A DNA stretch of 11,330 nt from Bacteroidales bacterium (GCA_031259205.1 JAIRLS010000327.1:1-11330); one strand, 5' to 3'. Positions 1 to 8,638 are shown, counted from the first letter of the stretch. Made by a program: numbers and translations. Notes: generated by a model from the sequence alone, not told the origin.

Positions 1-13
1 CCATTTTTATTCG

Positions 14-47
14 TTTGTGTGTAATCTAAGATTTTATGCTAACTTTG
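14..47 (+). promoter_or_regulatory. Bacteroidota-type promoter of the LytTR regulator gene
   Basis: TAACTTTG at 40-47 matches the Bacteroidota -7 consensus TAnnTTTG exactly and is followed by the commonly seen C. A TTTG at 14-17 can serve as the -33 element, with a 22-base spacer that is slightly long. Transcription would begin near 52-54, giving a leader of under 20 bases before the ATG at 70. A promoter here means the regulator need not be co-transcribed with whatever lies to its left. Confidence 0.6.
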
Positions 48-69
48 CGAAAATTACAGTAAAATAAAA

Positions 70-813
70 ATGATACCTGTTGTTGTCGTAGATGACGAAA
101 CGCTCGCCCGCGACCTGATCCGACATTACCTGAGCATGTACCCCGACATGGAAGTGGTGGGAGAAGCGGATAACGGTTTCGATGCTTTGAAGCTCATTCG
201 CGAAAAGCAGCCGCAACTGATTTTTCTTGATGTTCAAATGCCTAAACTGACCGGTTTCGAGTTGCTGGAACTGATGGAAAACCCGCCGCCGGTTATCTTT
301 TCAACCGCTTTCGACCGGTATGCCATTCGAGCTTTCGAGATGAACGCCGTCGATTATCTGCTTAAACCCTGTTCAAAGAAACGGTTTGACGCTGCACTGC
401 GAAAAGCCTTATCGCAGTTGGCTACGGGAATGACGGAACAACCCTCGCTGCAATCGCTCAGGGAAACGGTTTCCTCGCCGGCAGGCGAATTGACGCGCAT
501 TGCAGTCAAAGACAGACAGCAGATACATGTCGTTCCCATAGACGATATTGATTATATCGAAGCCGAAGGCGATTATGTGAAATTGCATACGGGAAAAAAG
601 ATTTTCCTGAAAGAAAAAACCATGAAGTATCTGGAAGAAAACCTTCCCTCGCAGTTTATCCGCATACATCGCTCGTATATTGTCAATGTAAACAGGGTAT
701 CCAAAATTGAACTGTACGAAAAGGAAAGTTACCGCGTTTATCTGAAAGACGGAATCTTGCTGAAAGCCAGCAGCGGAGGATACAAAGCGCTGAAAGAGGC
801 AGTAAGCTGGTAG
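70..813 (+). CDS. LytTR-family two-component response regulator
   Basis: This is a 247-residue cytoplasmic DNA-binding response regulator of the LytR/AlgR class. Residues 1-120 form a receiver domain: acidic pocket D8-D9, phospho-acceptor D54 (in FLDVQMP), conserved T79 and K99 (in YLLKP). Residues about 140-245 form a LytTR DNA-binding domain, recognisable from IDYIEAEGDYVKLHT, a KTMKYLEENLP segment and IHRSYIVN. All residues needed for phosphotransfer are present and the length is normal for the family. The ATG at 70 starts directly on the receiver domain, with no room for a longer N-terminus. Such regulators normally pair with a LytS-like membrane histidine kinase; none lies in the window, so the partner is outside it or unlinked. 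The gene is 89 bases upstream of the PorW/SprE-like gene in the same orientation. Whether it regulates that gene cannot be told from the sequence. Family assignment is firm; target and signal are unknown. Confidence 0.95.
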   Translation: MIPVVVVDDETLARDLIRHYLSMYPDMEVVGEADNGFDALKLIREKQPQLIFLDVQMPKLTGFELLELMENPPPVIFSTAFDRYAIRAFEMNAVDYLLKPCSKKRFDAALRKALSQLATGMTEQPSLQSLRETVSSPAGELTRIAVKDRQQIHVVPIDDIDYIEAEGDYVKLHTGKKIFLKEKTMKYLEENLPSQFIRIHRSYIVNVNRVSKIELYEKESYRVYLKDGILLKASSGGYKALKEAVSW

Positions 814-849
814 GACGGCACGGGCATAAAAAAAAACGTTTGTACAAAA

Positions 850-858
850 TAACTTTTG
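850..858 (+). promoter_or_regulatory. Possible weak promoter for the PorW/SprE-like gene
   Basis: TAACTTTTG in the 89-base gap resembles TAnnTTTG with one extra base in the spacer. No convincing -33 element sits about 20 bases upstream; that stretch is an A-run. No terminator hairpin is visible between the regulator and the next gene, so read-through from the regulator is an equally good explanation. Confidence 0.25.
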
Positions 859-902
859 GCAAAGTCTGTTATAAATAAGGACGCTTTTTGTTATTTTGAA
901 GG

Positions 903-3545
903 TTGATTGAAAGAGGTTTGAAAAGTTCGCTGAAAAATATTGTCATTTTCTGTATATCAGGGGTATTTGTAATCTTCACAGGTTGCAGCACCCGGAAAAA
1001 TACAGGTTTGAGCCGTAGTTATCACAACATTACTACCCGCTACAACATTCTGTTCAACGCAAAGGAATTATACCAAAAAGGTTTGCAACGGGCGGAAGAA
1101 AGCAAAAAAGAAGACTACACGCAAATATTGCCGCTATTCCTGTATGATGATAAAGCAGCAGTGCAGGCAGTGGCGGGCGACATGGGAGCGGCCGCCCAGA
1201 AAGCCACCAAAGCCGTCAATCTGCACTCCATCACCGCCAAACCGAAAGTAAAGAAAGGAGGTATGACGCCCGAACAGAAAAAATTCTACGACAAACGCGA
1301 ATTTAACAAATATATTGACGACTGTTACCTGTTAATCGGCAAAACCTATGTCTACAGCGGAGAATATTTTTTGGCCGTGCGCTCTTTCAACTTCATCGAA
1401 GCCGAATTTCCGGGCGAACCGGTACTTTACGAATCACGCATCTGGAAAGCCAAAGCGTTGATAGCAGGCAAAAACTACCGCGAAGCAGGCATATTGCTTG
1501 ACGAACTTCATGAAGATGAAAAATTTCCCGACAATAAGGCCCTCCGGTCGGAACTGGAAGCTACCACCGCCGATTGGCACATCAAGCAAAAAGACTATGC
1601 CGTCGCCATCCGTTACCTTACCGATGCGCTAACCCAAACCAAATCCCTAAAAACGCAGATGAGATACCGTTACATACTGGCGCAGCTCTTTCTGGAACAA
1701 AAGGATTTCGATAACGCTTCCAACTCTTTCCGCGAAGTGATTCGCATGAACCCGCCCTACGAAATGACCTTCAACGCTACCATCAGCATGGCGACTGCCT
1801 CCAAAGGCAACGGCGCCGGAACGGAAGAAGTAAAACAACAACTGGAAAAAATGTTGCGCGACAGCAAAAACAACGAATACCACGATCAGATCTACTATGC
1901 GCTTGCCGAAATAGAAATGGGAGAAAACAATATCCGAAAAGCCATCGAATATTACCGTAAATCAGCAGCTTCTTCTACTGCCAACATTCCGCAAAAGATA
2001 AAATCCTACCTCACCCTTGCCGACCTGTTCTACGAACAACGCCAATACGTCCCCGCACAAGCGTATTACGACAGCGTGATGATGAATGCCCAACCCGATT
2101 ATCCCAACTATATCCGGATTGCCGCCAAAACAAAGAATCTTAACATACTGGTAGAAAACCTCAACACTGTCCGGTTTCAGGACAGCGTACAACGTATCGC
2201 ACAACTGCCTGAAACGGAAAGAGACAAACTGATAGACCGGATCATCAGCGACAAACAGCAGAGCGAACGTGCCCGTCAGGAAAGCCCCAACCAGCAGTAT
2301 GCCGCCAACACACAACGCTCGAACATGCTGCCCGACTCAAAAAACAAGGCACAATGGTACTTCTACAATCCCGCCAACGTAAGTCAGGGAATAAGCGAAT
2401 TTCAGATAAAATGGGGAAAACGGACGCTGGAAGACAACTGGCGACGCAAAAACAAGGGCATCGCCACCGACTTCAACATCGAAGAAAGCGCCGAAACCGA
2501 AGAATTGAAAGTATCCGACACCAACAGCCGGAACTACTACCTGCAATTCATTCCCCTCGGCGATTCGGCAATGGACGCCTCTCACCGTAAAATTCAGGAA
2601 GCCCTCTACAATCTGGGATACATCTATACCAACGATTTTAAAGAATTAGCCCTGGCAGCGGAAAAATATGAAGATCTGGCGCGCCGCTATCCCGAAAGCC
2701 CCTATGCAGACGCCGCCCATTACTACCTCTATCAACTCTACACCGCAATGAACAATCCGGCGGAAGCCGACAAAAACAAAAAACTGTTGCTGCAACATGC
2801 GCCCGAAAGCGCTTTCGCCAAAATCGTCCTCGACCCGGACTATCTCAATAAACTGATGCAGGAACAGGGCGAAGCCGCCGGACTGTATGAACAACTGTAC
2901 CTGAGTTATCAGGACGAACAGTATGCGCAAGTGATCGCCGTCGCAAAATCAGCGCTCGACCGTTATCCGAACGACATATTACGCGCTAAATTCGCCTACC
3001 TGAAAGCGCTGTCAACAGGAAAACTCGGCACGCAGGCCGTCATGAGAGCGGAATTACAAAAAATCACGGAAGAATATCCCGACAACGAAGTCGCGCAGGC
3101 CGCACAAGACATCATCGACTATATTGACGGAAAAGACCCCTCCATGAAGAAAACCGCGCAGGCGCAAAGGGCTCAATCGCTTTATTCCCTTAACAGCGCG
3201 GAGACTCATTATTTTGCATGGATACTGTCGGTAAAAGAGGATTTTAACCAACTTTCCTTCGACTTGTTGAACTTCAATCTCGACCACTACCTGAATACCA
3301 AACTCGAAGTGAGCCGCGCCGCCTTTGACGAAAACCATATCCTGCTGATAGTGAAAAGTTTTCCGGATGCAGCGCAAGCGGAAACTTATTACCAAACCTT
3401 CGTAAAAACACCGAACGCAACAAAAAACGTTAAAAACGAACATACCTCCATCATCATTTCCGAAAGCAATTTCTCCATCTTGGAGAAAGACAGGAAAATA
3501 GACGACTATGTCGAATTTTTCAAAAAGGAATACCTGACGAAATAA
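903..3545 (+). CDS. porW: PorW/SprE-like TPR lipoprotein (type IX secretion-associated)
   Basis: The product is an 880-residue lipoprotein built largely of tetratricopeptide repeats. A signal peptide (hydrophobic core about 12-26) ends in the lipobox FTGC, with lipidated Cys28, followed by STRKNTGLSRSYHN, a segment characteristic of PorW/SprE proteins. Helical TPR-like pairs span about 130-400 and 560-740. Between them lies the diagnostic stretch WYFYNPANVSQG...EFQIKWGKRTLEDNWRR (about 485-515). The C-terminus (YVEFFKKEY) also fits the family. The length is close to that of SprE of gliding Flavobacteria. PorW/SprE are lipoproteins required for type IX secretion and, in gliders, motility. No other T9SS gene is in the window, so secretion in this organism is inferred; related proteins may exist in species without T9SS. 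There is no ATG start: a stop at 897-899 limits the options to TTG at 903 or TTG at 918, and both keep the signal peptide. The gene symbol is by family resemblance. Confidence 0.8.
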   Translation: MIERGLKSSLKNIVIFCISGVFVIFTGCSTRKNTGLSRSYHNITTRYNILFNAKELYQKGLQRAEESKKEDYTQILPLFLYDDKAAVQAVAGDMGAAAQKATKAVNLHSITAKPKVKKGGMTPEQKKFYDKREFNKYIDDCYLLIGKTYVYSGEYFLAVRSFNFIEAEFPGEPVLYESRIWKAKALIAGKNYREAGILLDELHEDEKFPDNKALRSELEATTADWHIKQKDYAVAIRYLTDALTQTKSLKTQMRYRYILAQLFLEQKDFDNASNSFREVIRMNPPYEMTFNATISMATASKGNGAGTEEVKQQLEKMLRDSKNNEYHDQIYYALAEIEMGENNIRKAIEYYRKSAASSTANIPQKIKSYLTLADLFYEQRQYVPAQAYYDSVMMNAQPDYPNYIRIAAKTKNLNILVENLNTVRFQDSVQRIAQLPETERDKLIDRIISDKQQSERARQESPNQQYAANTQRSNMLPDSKNKAQWYFYNPANVSQGISEFQIKWGKRTLEDNWRRKNKGIATDFNIEESAETEELKVSDTNSRNYYLQFIPLGDSAMDASHRKIQEALYNLGYIYTNDFKELALAAEKYEDLARRYPESPYADAAHYYLYQLYTAMNNPAEADKNKKLLLQHAPESAFAKIVLDPDYLNKLMQEQGEAAGLYEQLYLSYQDEQYAQVIAVAKSALDRYPNDILRAKFAYLKALSTGKLGTQAVMRAELQKITEEYPDNEVAQAAQDIIDYIDGKDPSMKKTAQAQRAQSLYSLNSAETHYFAWILSVKEDFNQLSFDLLNFNLDHYLNTKLEVSRAAFDENHILLIVKSFPDAAQAETYYQTFVKTPNATKNVKNEHTSIIISESNFSILEKDRKIDDYVEFFKKEYLTK

Positions 3546-4027
3546 CCTGCTCCCAAAGAGTTTTTCTGTGGTTCTCTATCGTCTTTACAGGCCAATAAAT
3601 GAGCGTACAGTGTTACGAAATTTTTCGGCTAAATCTTTTTTGAGGCGACGTTTACAGATACAAAACCTTATTTCCACCTTAGTTCAGGAGTTCTCTTCAT
3701 ATAATTGATTTATAATGTTGTGATTTCGGGATGAGAAAAAATCCGCAGTCCTCTATTGACGGGATGTTTTCAAGGTATTCGACCGATTACGGGATAATTA
3801 CGTAAAATATTGTGCCAAGTTGGGTTAAACGTCTGATCCTGTAATTTTATTCAAAGAAAATACGGAAAAGAATCTCGATGTTCCAAACTGCTCAAAGCGG
3901 CATGAGATAAGGATTTTCCCATTGAACTCCTCAAAATTTAATGCGTTGCCCTGTTTTTTTTTACGAAAAAGTTGCGAAATGATTTTTTTAACTGTATGTT
4001 TGCGATATTAATTTTTTTTACAAACTA
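3546..4027. other. 482-base intergenic region, no intact gene
   Basis: No open frame of useful length on either strand shows recognisable protein features, and composition is more AT-rich than in the flanking genes. Short stretches read like protein, for example codons from 3778 to the TAA at 3826-3828 (FDRLRDNYVKYCAKLG), but stops break every frame within about 25 codons. It may be the remnant of a decayed gene, or plain spacer. The only supported functional element is the promoter at 3972-4002. I see no terminator hairpin directly after the PorW-like gene. Confidence 0.5.
3972..4002 (+). promoter_or_regulatory. Bacteroidota-type promoter of the bifunctional phosphoesterase gene
   Basis: TTG at 3972-3974, a 20-base spacer, then TATGTTTG at 3995-4002 followed by C. 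This is an exact match to the Bacteroidota consensus in both elements and in spacing. The predicted start near 4008 gives an AT-rich leader of about 20 bases before the ATG at 4028, with no Shine-Dalgarno-like sequence, which is common in this phylum. Confidence 0.75.
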
Positions 4028-5884
4028 ATGATAAAGTATTCTTTCTTATTTTTAATGTTATTTGCAGCCGTGTCCTGTTCAGGCGACAGGGAATTGAAAG
4101 TGTTGCAACTGAACACGTGGATTTATGGGAAAATAGTATCCGGCGGCGCGGAAGGCGTCGTAGATGTGATTGACCAGACAGACGCCGATGTGGTATTTCT
4201 GTGCGAACTGGACGCCGGCAGCGCCGATCCTCTATCCCAACGGATAGTGAAAGCGCTCGGCCAACGCGGGAAAACCTACTACAGCGACGGCAAAAATGTG
4301 CAAACCTGCATCCTGTCCAAATACGCCTTAGACAAGGTAGCCGTGCTCATTCCTACAAGAGAGCGCCACCGGCCGATAGTGAAAGCGAACATCTCCGTGA
4401 ACGGAAGAACGGTGACACTCTATTCGGCGCATTTAGACCACCTGCATTACGCCCCGTATCTGCCCAAAGGTTATGGCGCATCCTCCTGGGCCAGGATAGA
4501 CGCTCCAGTGTGCGACCCCGATTCCATCCTCGCAGCCAACCGTGTGTCATTGAGGGACGAAGCCATCAGAGCATTTATCCGCGATGCAAAAACAGAAACC
4601 GCTAAAGGGAATCTGGTAATTATCGGCGGCGATTTCAACGAGCCTTCGCATTTTGACTGGCAGGCCGACACCAAGGACATCCGCGACCACGGAGGAGCGG
4701 TAGTCAACTGGGACGTGTCGCTAATGTTGCAACAAGCCGGTTATGTGGACGCCTACCGTTACCTTTATCCGAATCCGCAAACGCATCCGGGCTTTACCTG
4801 GCCGGCGGGAAACGAAACAGCCCAACTGGAAAAACTCTTTTATACGCCGGACAAAGATGAACGGGAACGCATCGACTTCATTTATTACTATCCACAGCCG
4901 AATGTTCGACTGACTGCAATGAACATTGTAGGCCCCGCCGCCTCGGTGGAATGCGGTAAAATCACCCCCAACACCGCCGCCGACAAGCACATCGAAACGA
5001 CAGGCGTGTGGCCGAGCGATCACAAAGGCAATCTGGCCGTTTTCAAAATTTCTTCCGCCACAGGTAAAACGCAGCCGCCACCGAAAGAAGAACTCGCCTT
5101 CGCCTTTCTCACCGACGTACACCTGAACGCCGCCAATAAAGGCGACGGGATGAACGGCCTGAAACAAGCTCTGGAACGGGTGAAGGATACTCCGGCGGAA
5201 TTTGTTGTTTTCGGCGGTGATCTGGTGGACATCAGCGGCATGGGATGGAACATGTCCAAAGAAAAGGCAGACAGCATGTACAACGTCTTCAAGCAGACAA
5301 CGGAACAGGCGGGAATACCTTATTTCCCTGCCATTGGCAACCACGACCGCTATTTTGACCCTGAAAACGGCTATACGATAGGAGATGAAATGTTCACGGC
5401 GCAATTCAACACCCCTTCCTATTATACTTTTGAGAAAAAAGGCGTGCGGTTTTTCGTGTTAAATTCCGTACAGGACGGGGACAGGCTGTGCATCGGTAAG
5501 GAGCAAATGGCGTGGCTGAAAAAAGAACTGAAGCAGGTATCGCTGGCAACTCCCATCGTGGTAGTGCAGCATGTTCCGGTGTATTCGCAATACTATCCCG
5601 TGGTGGACGGAAAATTCGTCCCTTGGGACGTTACCTGCAATTATAAGGAAGAATTGGATGCTTTCCGCAAACATAACCTGAAACTGGTTTTGCAGGGACA
5701 TCAACACCTCTATGAAGAAATATTCGTACAAAACGTACGCTATATCACCGCAGGCGCCGTGTCCGCCGGATGGTGGTCGGGCGAGTTCCACGGTACGGAA
5801 GAGGGATTTTTGCTCGTCCGTATGCAACAACCTGACGGGCTGGAATGGGAATATATAGATTACGGATGGGAGCCGCGTAAATAA
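4028..5884 (+). CDS. Lipoprotein fusing an EEP phosphodiesterase domain to a calcineurin-like metallophosphoesterase
   Basis: This 618-residue protein has two complete catalytic domains from unrelated phosphoesterase folds. A short signal peptide ends at AVSC, with Cys17 as the lipid anchor, so it acts in the envelope. Residues about 22-342 are an endonuclease/exonuclease/phosphatase (EEP) domain with N29, E60, H135, D202 and N204 (GGDFNEP), D283 and D331-H332 (SDH). A short proline-rich linker (about 345-355) leads to a calcineurin-like metallophosphoesterase, residues about 356-618, with all five motifs: D363-x-H365, GGD398LVD, GNHD at 437-440, H515 and GHQH at 557-560. No catalytic residue appears lost, so both halves should bind metal. 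The substrate is not evident; nucleic acid, phospholipid head groups, sugar phosphates or nucleotides are all possible. It has its own promoter and no co-directional partner within 150 bases. Domain calls are firm; the biological role is unknown. Confidence 0.92.
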   Translation: MIKYSFLFLMLFAAVSCSGDRELKVLQLNTWIYGKIVSGGAEGVVDVIDQTDADVVFLCELDAGSADPLSQRIVKALGQRGKTYYSDGKNVQTCILSKYALDKVAVLIPTRERHRPIVKANISVNGRTVTLYSAHLDHLHYAPYLPKGYGASSWARIDAPVCDPDSILAANRVSLRDEAIRAFIRDAKTETAKGNLVIIGGDFNEPSHFDWQADTKDIRDHGGAVVNWDVSLMLQQAGYVDAYRYLYPNPQTHPGFTWPAGNETAQLEKLFYTPDKDERERIDFIYYYPQPNVRLTAMNIVGPAASVECGKITPNTAADKHIETTGVWPSDHKGNLAVFKISSATGKTQPPPKEELAFAFLTDVHLNAANKGDGMNGLKQALERVKDTPAEFVVFGGDLVDISGMGWNMSKEKADSMYNVFKQTTEQAGIPYFPAIGNHDRYFDPENGYTIGDEMFTAQFNTPSYYTFEKKGVRFFVLNSVQDGDRLCIGKEQMAWLKKELKQVSLATPIVVVQHVPVYSQYYPVVDGKFVPWDVTCNYKEELDAFRKHNLKLVLQGHQHLYEEIFVQNVRYITAGAVSAGWWSGEFHGTEEGFLLVRMQQPDGLEWEYIDYGWEPRK

Positions 5885-5989
5885 TGAAAAAGTAAAAATG
5901 AATCCGTAACCGTTGCGAATAAACAGGCGGGCTACTACAGTGAGAACAGCAGGGTGGAAGCTACGTCGAACAAAATGATTTATCGGTAT

Positions 5990-5997
5990 AATATTTG
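5990..5997 (+). promoter_or_regulatory. Possible -7 element for the collagen-like lipoprotein gene
   Basis: AATATTTG followed by CAG differs from TAnnTTTGC only at its first base, and an overlapping reading (TAATATTTG from 5989) has the TA but one extra spacer base. No good TTG lies at the expected upstream distance. It is placed sensibly, about 55 bases before the probable start at 6053. Confidence 0.3.
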
Positions 5998-6052
5998 CAG
6001 TTGAAAAATTTGAAATAGCACCACCTCTTTTGTCAAACATAAATTGTATCAC

Positions 6053-6520
6053 GTGAAAAAATTTCTCATCATAAGTTGCATGACGGCAGCGCTGTTTACC
6101 GCATGTGAAGGCCCGGCGGGGCCGCCGGGAAAGGACGGGCTGAACGGGCTGACGTCGGAATGGTATACGATCTCGTTGTCGGTAGAACAGTGGCAACTGG
6201 CCGGCGAAAGGAATCAAATAGGCTCTTATTATTACTGTTTGTTCAATGATATCGAACAATTGACCGAGTATATCTATGACGAGGGACTTATTCTTTGTTA
6301 TTACGAATATATAGATGAGTTCGGTGATCGTGTGATGTCTCCCCTCCCTTTTACATTGTATAATATTGAAGTCATAGAAGGGGTGGAATATCCGTATGCC
6401 GTACAGTTTTCTTACGACGTGACGCCCGGTTCCATCGTCCTGAAGTTGACCTACAGCGATTTCCTGACAAGCGCACAGCCGCCTCAACCTTGCCTTTTTA
6501 AGCTTGTGCTGGTGTATTAA
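6053..6520 (+). CDS. Small lipoprotein with a short collagen-like Gly-X-Y tract
   Basis: About 155 residues. The GTG at 6053 gives a textbook lipoprotein signal, MKKFLIISCMTAALFTAC, with Cys18 as the anchor. A TTG at 6044 would add only three residues (MYH). No ATG lies before the signal peptide core, so a non-ATG start is needed. Directly after the cysteine comes EGPAGPPGKDGLNGLT, about five Gly-X-Y triplets of the kind found in collagen-like stalks and common in small Bacteroidales lipoproteins. The remaining ~120 residues are rich in Tyr, Glu and beta-branched residues and look like a compact beta-rich domain I do not recognise. The gene ends three bases before the end of comEC on the opposite strand (tail to tail). 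The tract is too short to form a stable triple helix alone, so it may be only a flexible spacer. Envelope location is inferred; function is unknown. Confidence 0.75.
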   Translation: MKKFLIISCMTAALFTACEGPAGPPGKDGLNGLTSEWYTISLSVEQWQLAGERNQIGSYYYCLFNDIEQLTEYIYDEGLILCYYEYIDEFGDRVMSPLPFTLYNIEVIEGVEYPYAVQFSYDVTPGSIVLKLTYSDFLTSAQPPQPCLFKLVLVY

Positions 6521-6523
6521 AGA

Positions 6524-8617
6524 TCACTTTATCGACATCACAAAGGCGCCGTTGTTCACCGTACAGTGATAGCGGACGCCTGCCTGCGTACATTCTTTTG
6601 CCCAGCGTTCCGTGTTTTTCAGCGAGTTGGAAGCGTCTGCCACGATGGTTTCCGGCGAACAGCAGCGTATCAGTTCGGCGATTTCCGCACGGACGTTTTG
6701 CGTCAGCACGGCAACATCCGTATCAACATGGCGAATCATTTCGCCGGGTGGATGTACGCGGTCGAAAACGAGGATGCTTTTCCCTGCAAAGCGGATAAGA
6801 TGATCTGCGATTTGCAGGTCGGGTTTGTCCGGCACGGGAAGAAAAGCGCTGTCTAACGGATACAGGGTTACGTCCTGCAGTTGCATTGCCACGTGCGCGT
6901 TGGCCGTCAAATATTCGGGCTGAAAGGATTCATTCCGGCCGCGGTAGCAGATCACGTCCCGTCGTCCGTTGATGAATTGCAAAAGAGTGTTGCCCGGAGA
7001 ATGATATACGATTAGCTGCTTGCGCGATAAATCGCGATAATCGCGCAGAGTGGAACCGGTTACCCATACCAGACAAAAACCAAGCGCAGCCACGAGAAAC
7101 TTCTTACGACGAGTAGCCATCCACGCCAGCGTACAAATCATCAAGATATAAAAAAGAAAAACCTCCCACGCCTGAAAGAACACCGGACTGATTACGCTTC
7201 CGGGAAATTTCTCAATGAAAAACACGGATGAATTGAGGAGATAAATGAGCTTTTCGTACAGTTGCCCCCAAAGTGTCGCCAATACAGGCGTCGGCGACAA
7301 AGCAAAAAGGATCACGGCCCCGTAGATGATAAGAGAAGCCAACGGAACGGCGATAAAATTGGAGAGCAGGAAATAACCCGGAAATTGGCAGAAGTAGTAA
7401 AGCGAAACAGGAGCCGTGCCGATTTGAGCCGCCAGCGAAGTGCAAGCAAGTTTCCACAGTTTCTCGGTCAGGTAATACTTGCAATCTATTAAGCGATAAA
7501 GTTTAGGATAGAGATATACAATGGCAAGCACAGCCATGTAGGAAAGTTGAAACCCCACCTCATACAGATTGGCGGGATTGAACAACAACAGCAAAAATGC
7601 CGACACGGCTATGCTGTTGTAGATATAAGCCCTTCGGTGAAAGCTTTTACCGATGACAATAATGGAAAACATCACGGTAGCGCGTGATACGGATGGAGAC
7701 ATCCCTGTAACAACGGCATACGTCCACAGTAGCCCCAGCATGATAAGCGCCCATGCGACTTTGGAACTTTGCAGAAAGGGGATCCGCCCCAGCAATAAAA
7801 CGAGGATAAAGTAAAAGACGCCCACATGCAGTCCCGATACGGCCAACACATGCATGGCGCCGGAAGACGAATAGGCCGACAGTAAATCGTCATTCATATA
7901 GACTCTGTAACCGAGCGTAAGCGCACAAACGACCGCAAGTTCATTGCCTTCAATGCCCGACCGCCGGTAACAGTCCAGCAAAATGTCGCGAATACGATTG
8001 GGTATGTTTTGCAAAGGACTTTGGGCATAGCTCCGTGACAGTGTCCATTTATCGCTTTCCACAAAAGCGCTTCTGCCGATATGCTTTCTTTTCAAGTAGG
8101 CGGCATAGTCAAATTCATAGGGATTACCGGCGTTACGTATCGGTCGAAGGATGGTTTCGACGAACAGCAAATCGCCCTGCCGAAGTTTCAAAGAAAGACT
8201 ATCCTTTCTCAAATACAGCAGAAGTTTTTCATCCTTGCGCATCCATGTGCTGTCCGTCATTACGGCAGTGAGTCTGACGGTAGCCTTCACGCTGTTTTCC
8301 CGTTCAACAGGCGGTTCCTCAACGACGATTGCAAACACCCCTTGCTCGGTCAGGGGATTAGGGGTGTAATCGTGCAGCACGACCGTTGCCATGCCGGTTA
8401 CCAGCAAAATCAAATCGCAACACAGGCCGAACACCCATGTCCGGTGACGTCCCCATCGATCCATCCGCCGTTGTATCAGAAAAAGTGCAAGAAACAACAA
8501 AAGGAACGCCCCTGCAAGTGTGCCAAACGGAACAGGAATATGGAAAGCCAACAATATCCCTGCTGTCAAAGGCAACAAAAGACGACAAAAAGGCGATTGA
8601 TGAAAAAATGCAATCAT
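6524..8617 (-). CDS. comEC: ComEC/Rec2-family DNA internalisation protein
   Basis: A multi-pass inner-membrane protein of 697 residues from the ATG at 8615-8617. A TTG at 8648-8650 would add 11 residues, but the likely promoter lies between the two starts, which favours the ATG. Counting from the longer form, residues about 20-95 hold N-terminal membrane helices, and 100-210 an OB-like region (DUF4131 type) with NAGNPYEFDYAAYLKRK. Residues about 235-510 form the Competence domain, with the hallmark GAMHVLAVSGLHVG at 264-277, SPSVSRATVM at 318-327 and NPANLYEVGFQLSYM at 358-372. ComEC forms the channel through which single-stranded DNA enters the cytoplasm in natural transformation. After residue 540 there is a soluble tail ending in IVADASNS and GAFVMS, as in Bacteroidota homologues. 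I see no metallo-beta-lactamase HxHxDH motif there, so the tail is probably degenerate or non-metal-binding. No other competence gene is present. Confidence 0.93.
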   Translation of the reverse strand: MIAFFHQSPFCRLLLPLTAGILLAFHIPVPFGTLAGAFLLLFLALFLIQRRMDRWGRHRTWVFGLCCDLILLVTGMATVVLHDYTPNPLTEQGVFAIVVEEPPVERENSVKATVRLTAVMTDSTWMRKDEKLLLYLRKDSLSLKLRQGDLLFVETILRPIRNAGNPYEFDYAAYLKRKHIGRSAFVESDKWTLSRSYAQSPLQNIPNRIRDILLDCYRRSGIEGNELAVVCALTLGYRVYMNDDLLSAYSSSGAMHVLAVSGLHVGVFYFILVLLLGRIPFLQSSKVAWALIMLGLLWTYAVVTGMSPSVSRATVMFSIIVIGKSFHRRAYIYNSIAVSAFLLLLFNPANLYEVGFQLSYMAVLAIVYLYPKLYRLIDCKYYLTEKLWKLACTSLAAQIGTAPVSLYYFCQFPGYFLLSNFIAVPLASLIIYGAVILFALSPTPVLATLWGQLYEKLIYLLNSSVFFIEKFPGSVISPVFFQAWEVFLFYILMICTLAWMATRRKKFLVAALGFCLVWVTGSTLRDYRDLSRKQLIVYHSPGNTLLQFINGRRDVICYRGRNESFQPEYLTANAHVAMQLQDVTLYPLDSAFLPVPDKPDLQIADHLIRFAGKSILVFDRVHPPGEMIRHVDTDVAVLTQNVRAEIAELIRCCSPETIVADASNSLKNTERWAKECTQAGVRYHCTVNNGAFVMSIK

Positions 8618-8638
8618 AATGCACGTTGAATCCAAAAA

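Noticed and set aside
4721..5404. 227-codon minus-strand frame
   Set aside because: It is fully antisense to the phosphoesterase fusion, whose catalytic motifs are intact; it has no family features.
5459..6487. 342-codon minus-strand frame
   Set aside because: It lies antisense to the calcineurin-like domain and to the collagen-like lipoprotein, both with clear motifs; its own translation shows no recognisable domain. It is a shadow frame.
8081..8629. 182-codon plus-strand frame
   Set aside because: It is antisense to the N-terminal part of comEC and continues past comEC's start only by chance; the translation is low-complexity, rich in Gln, Arg and Lys.
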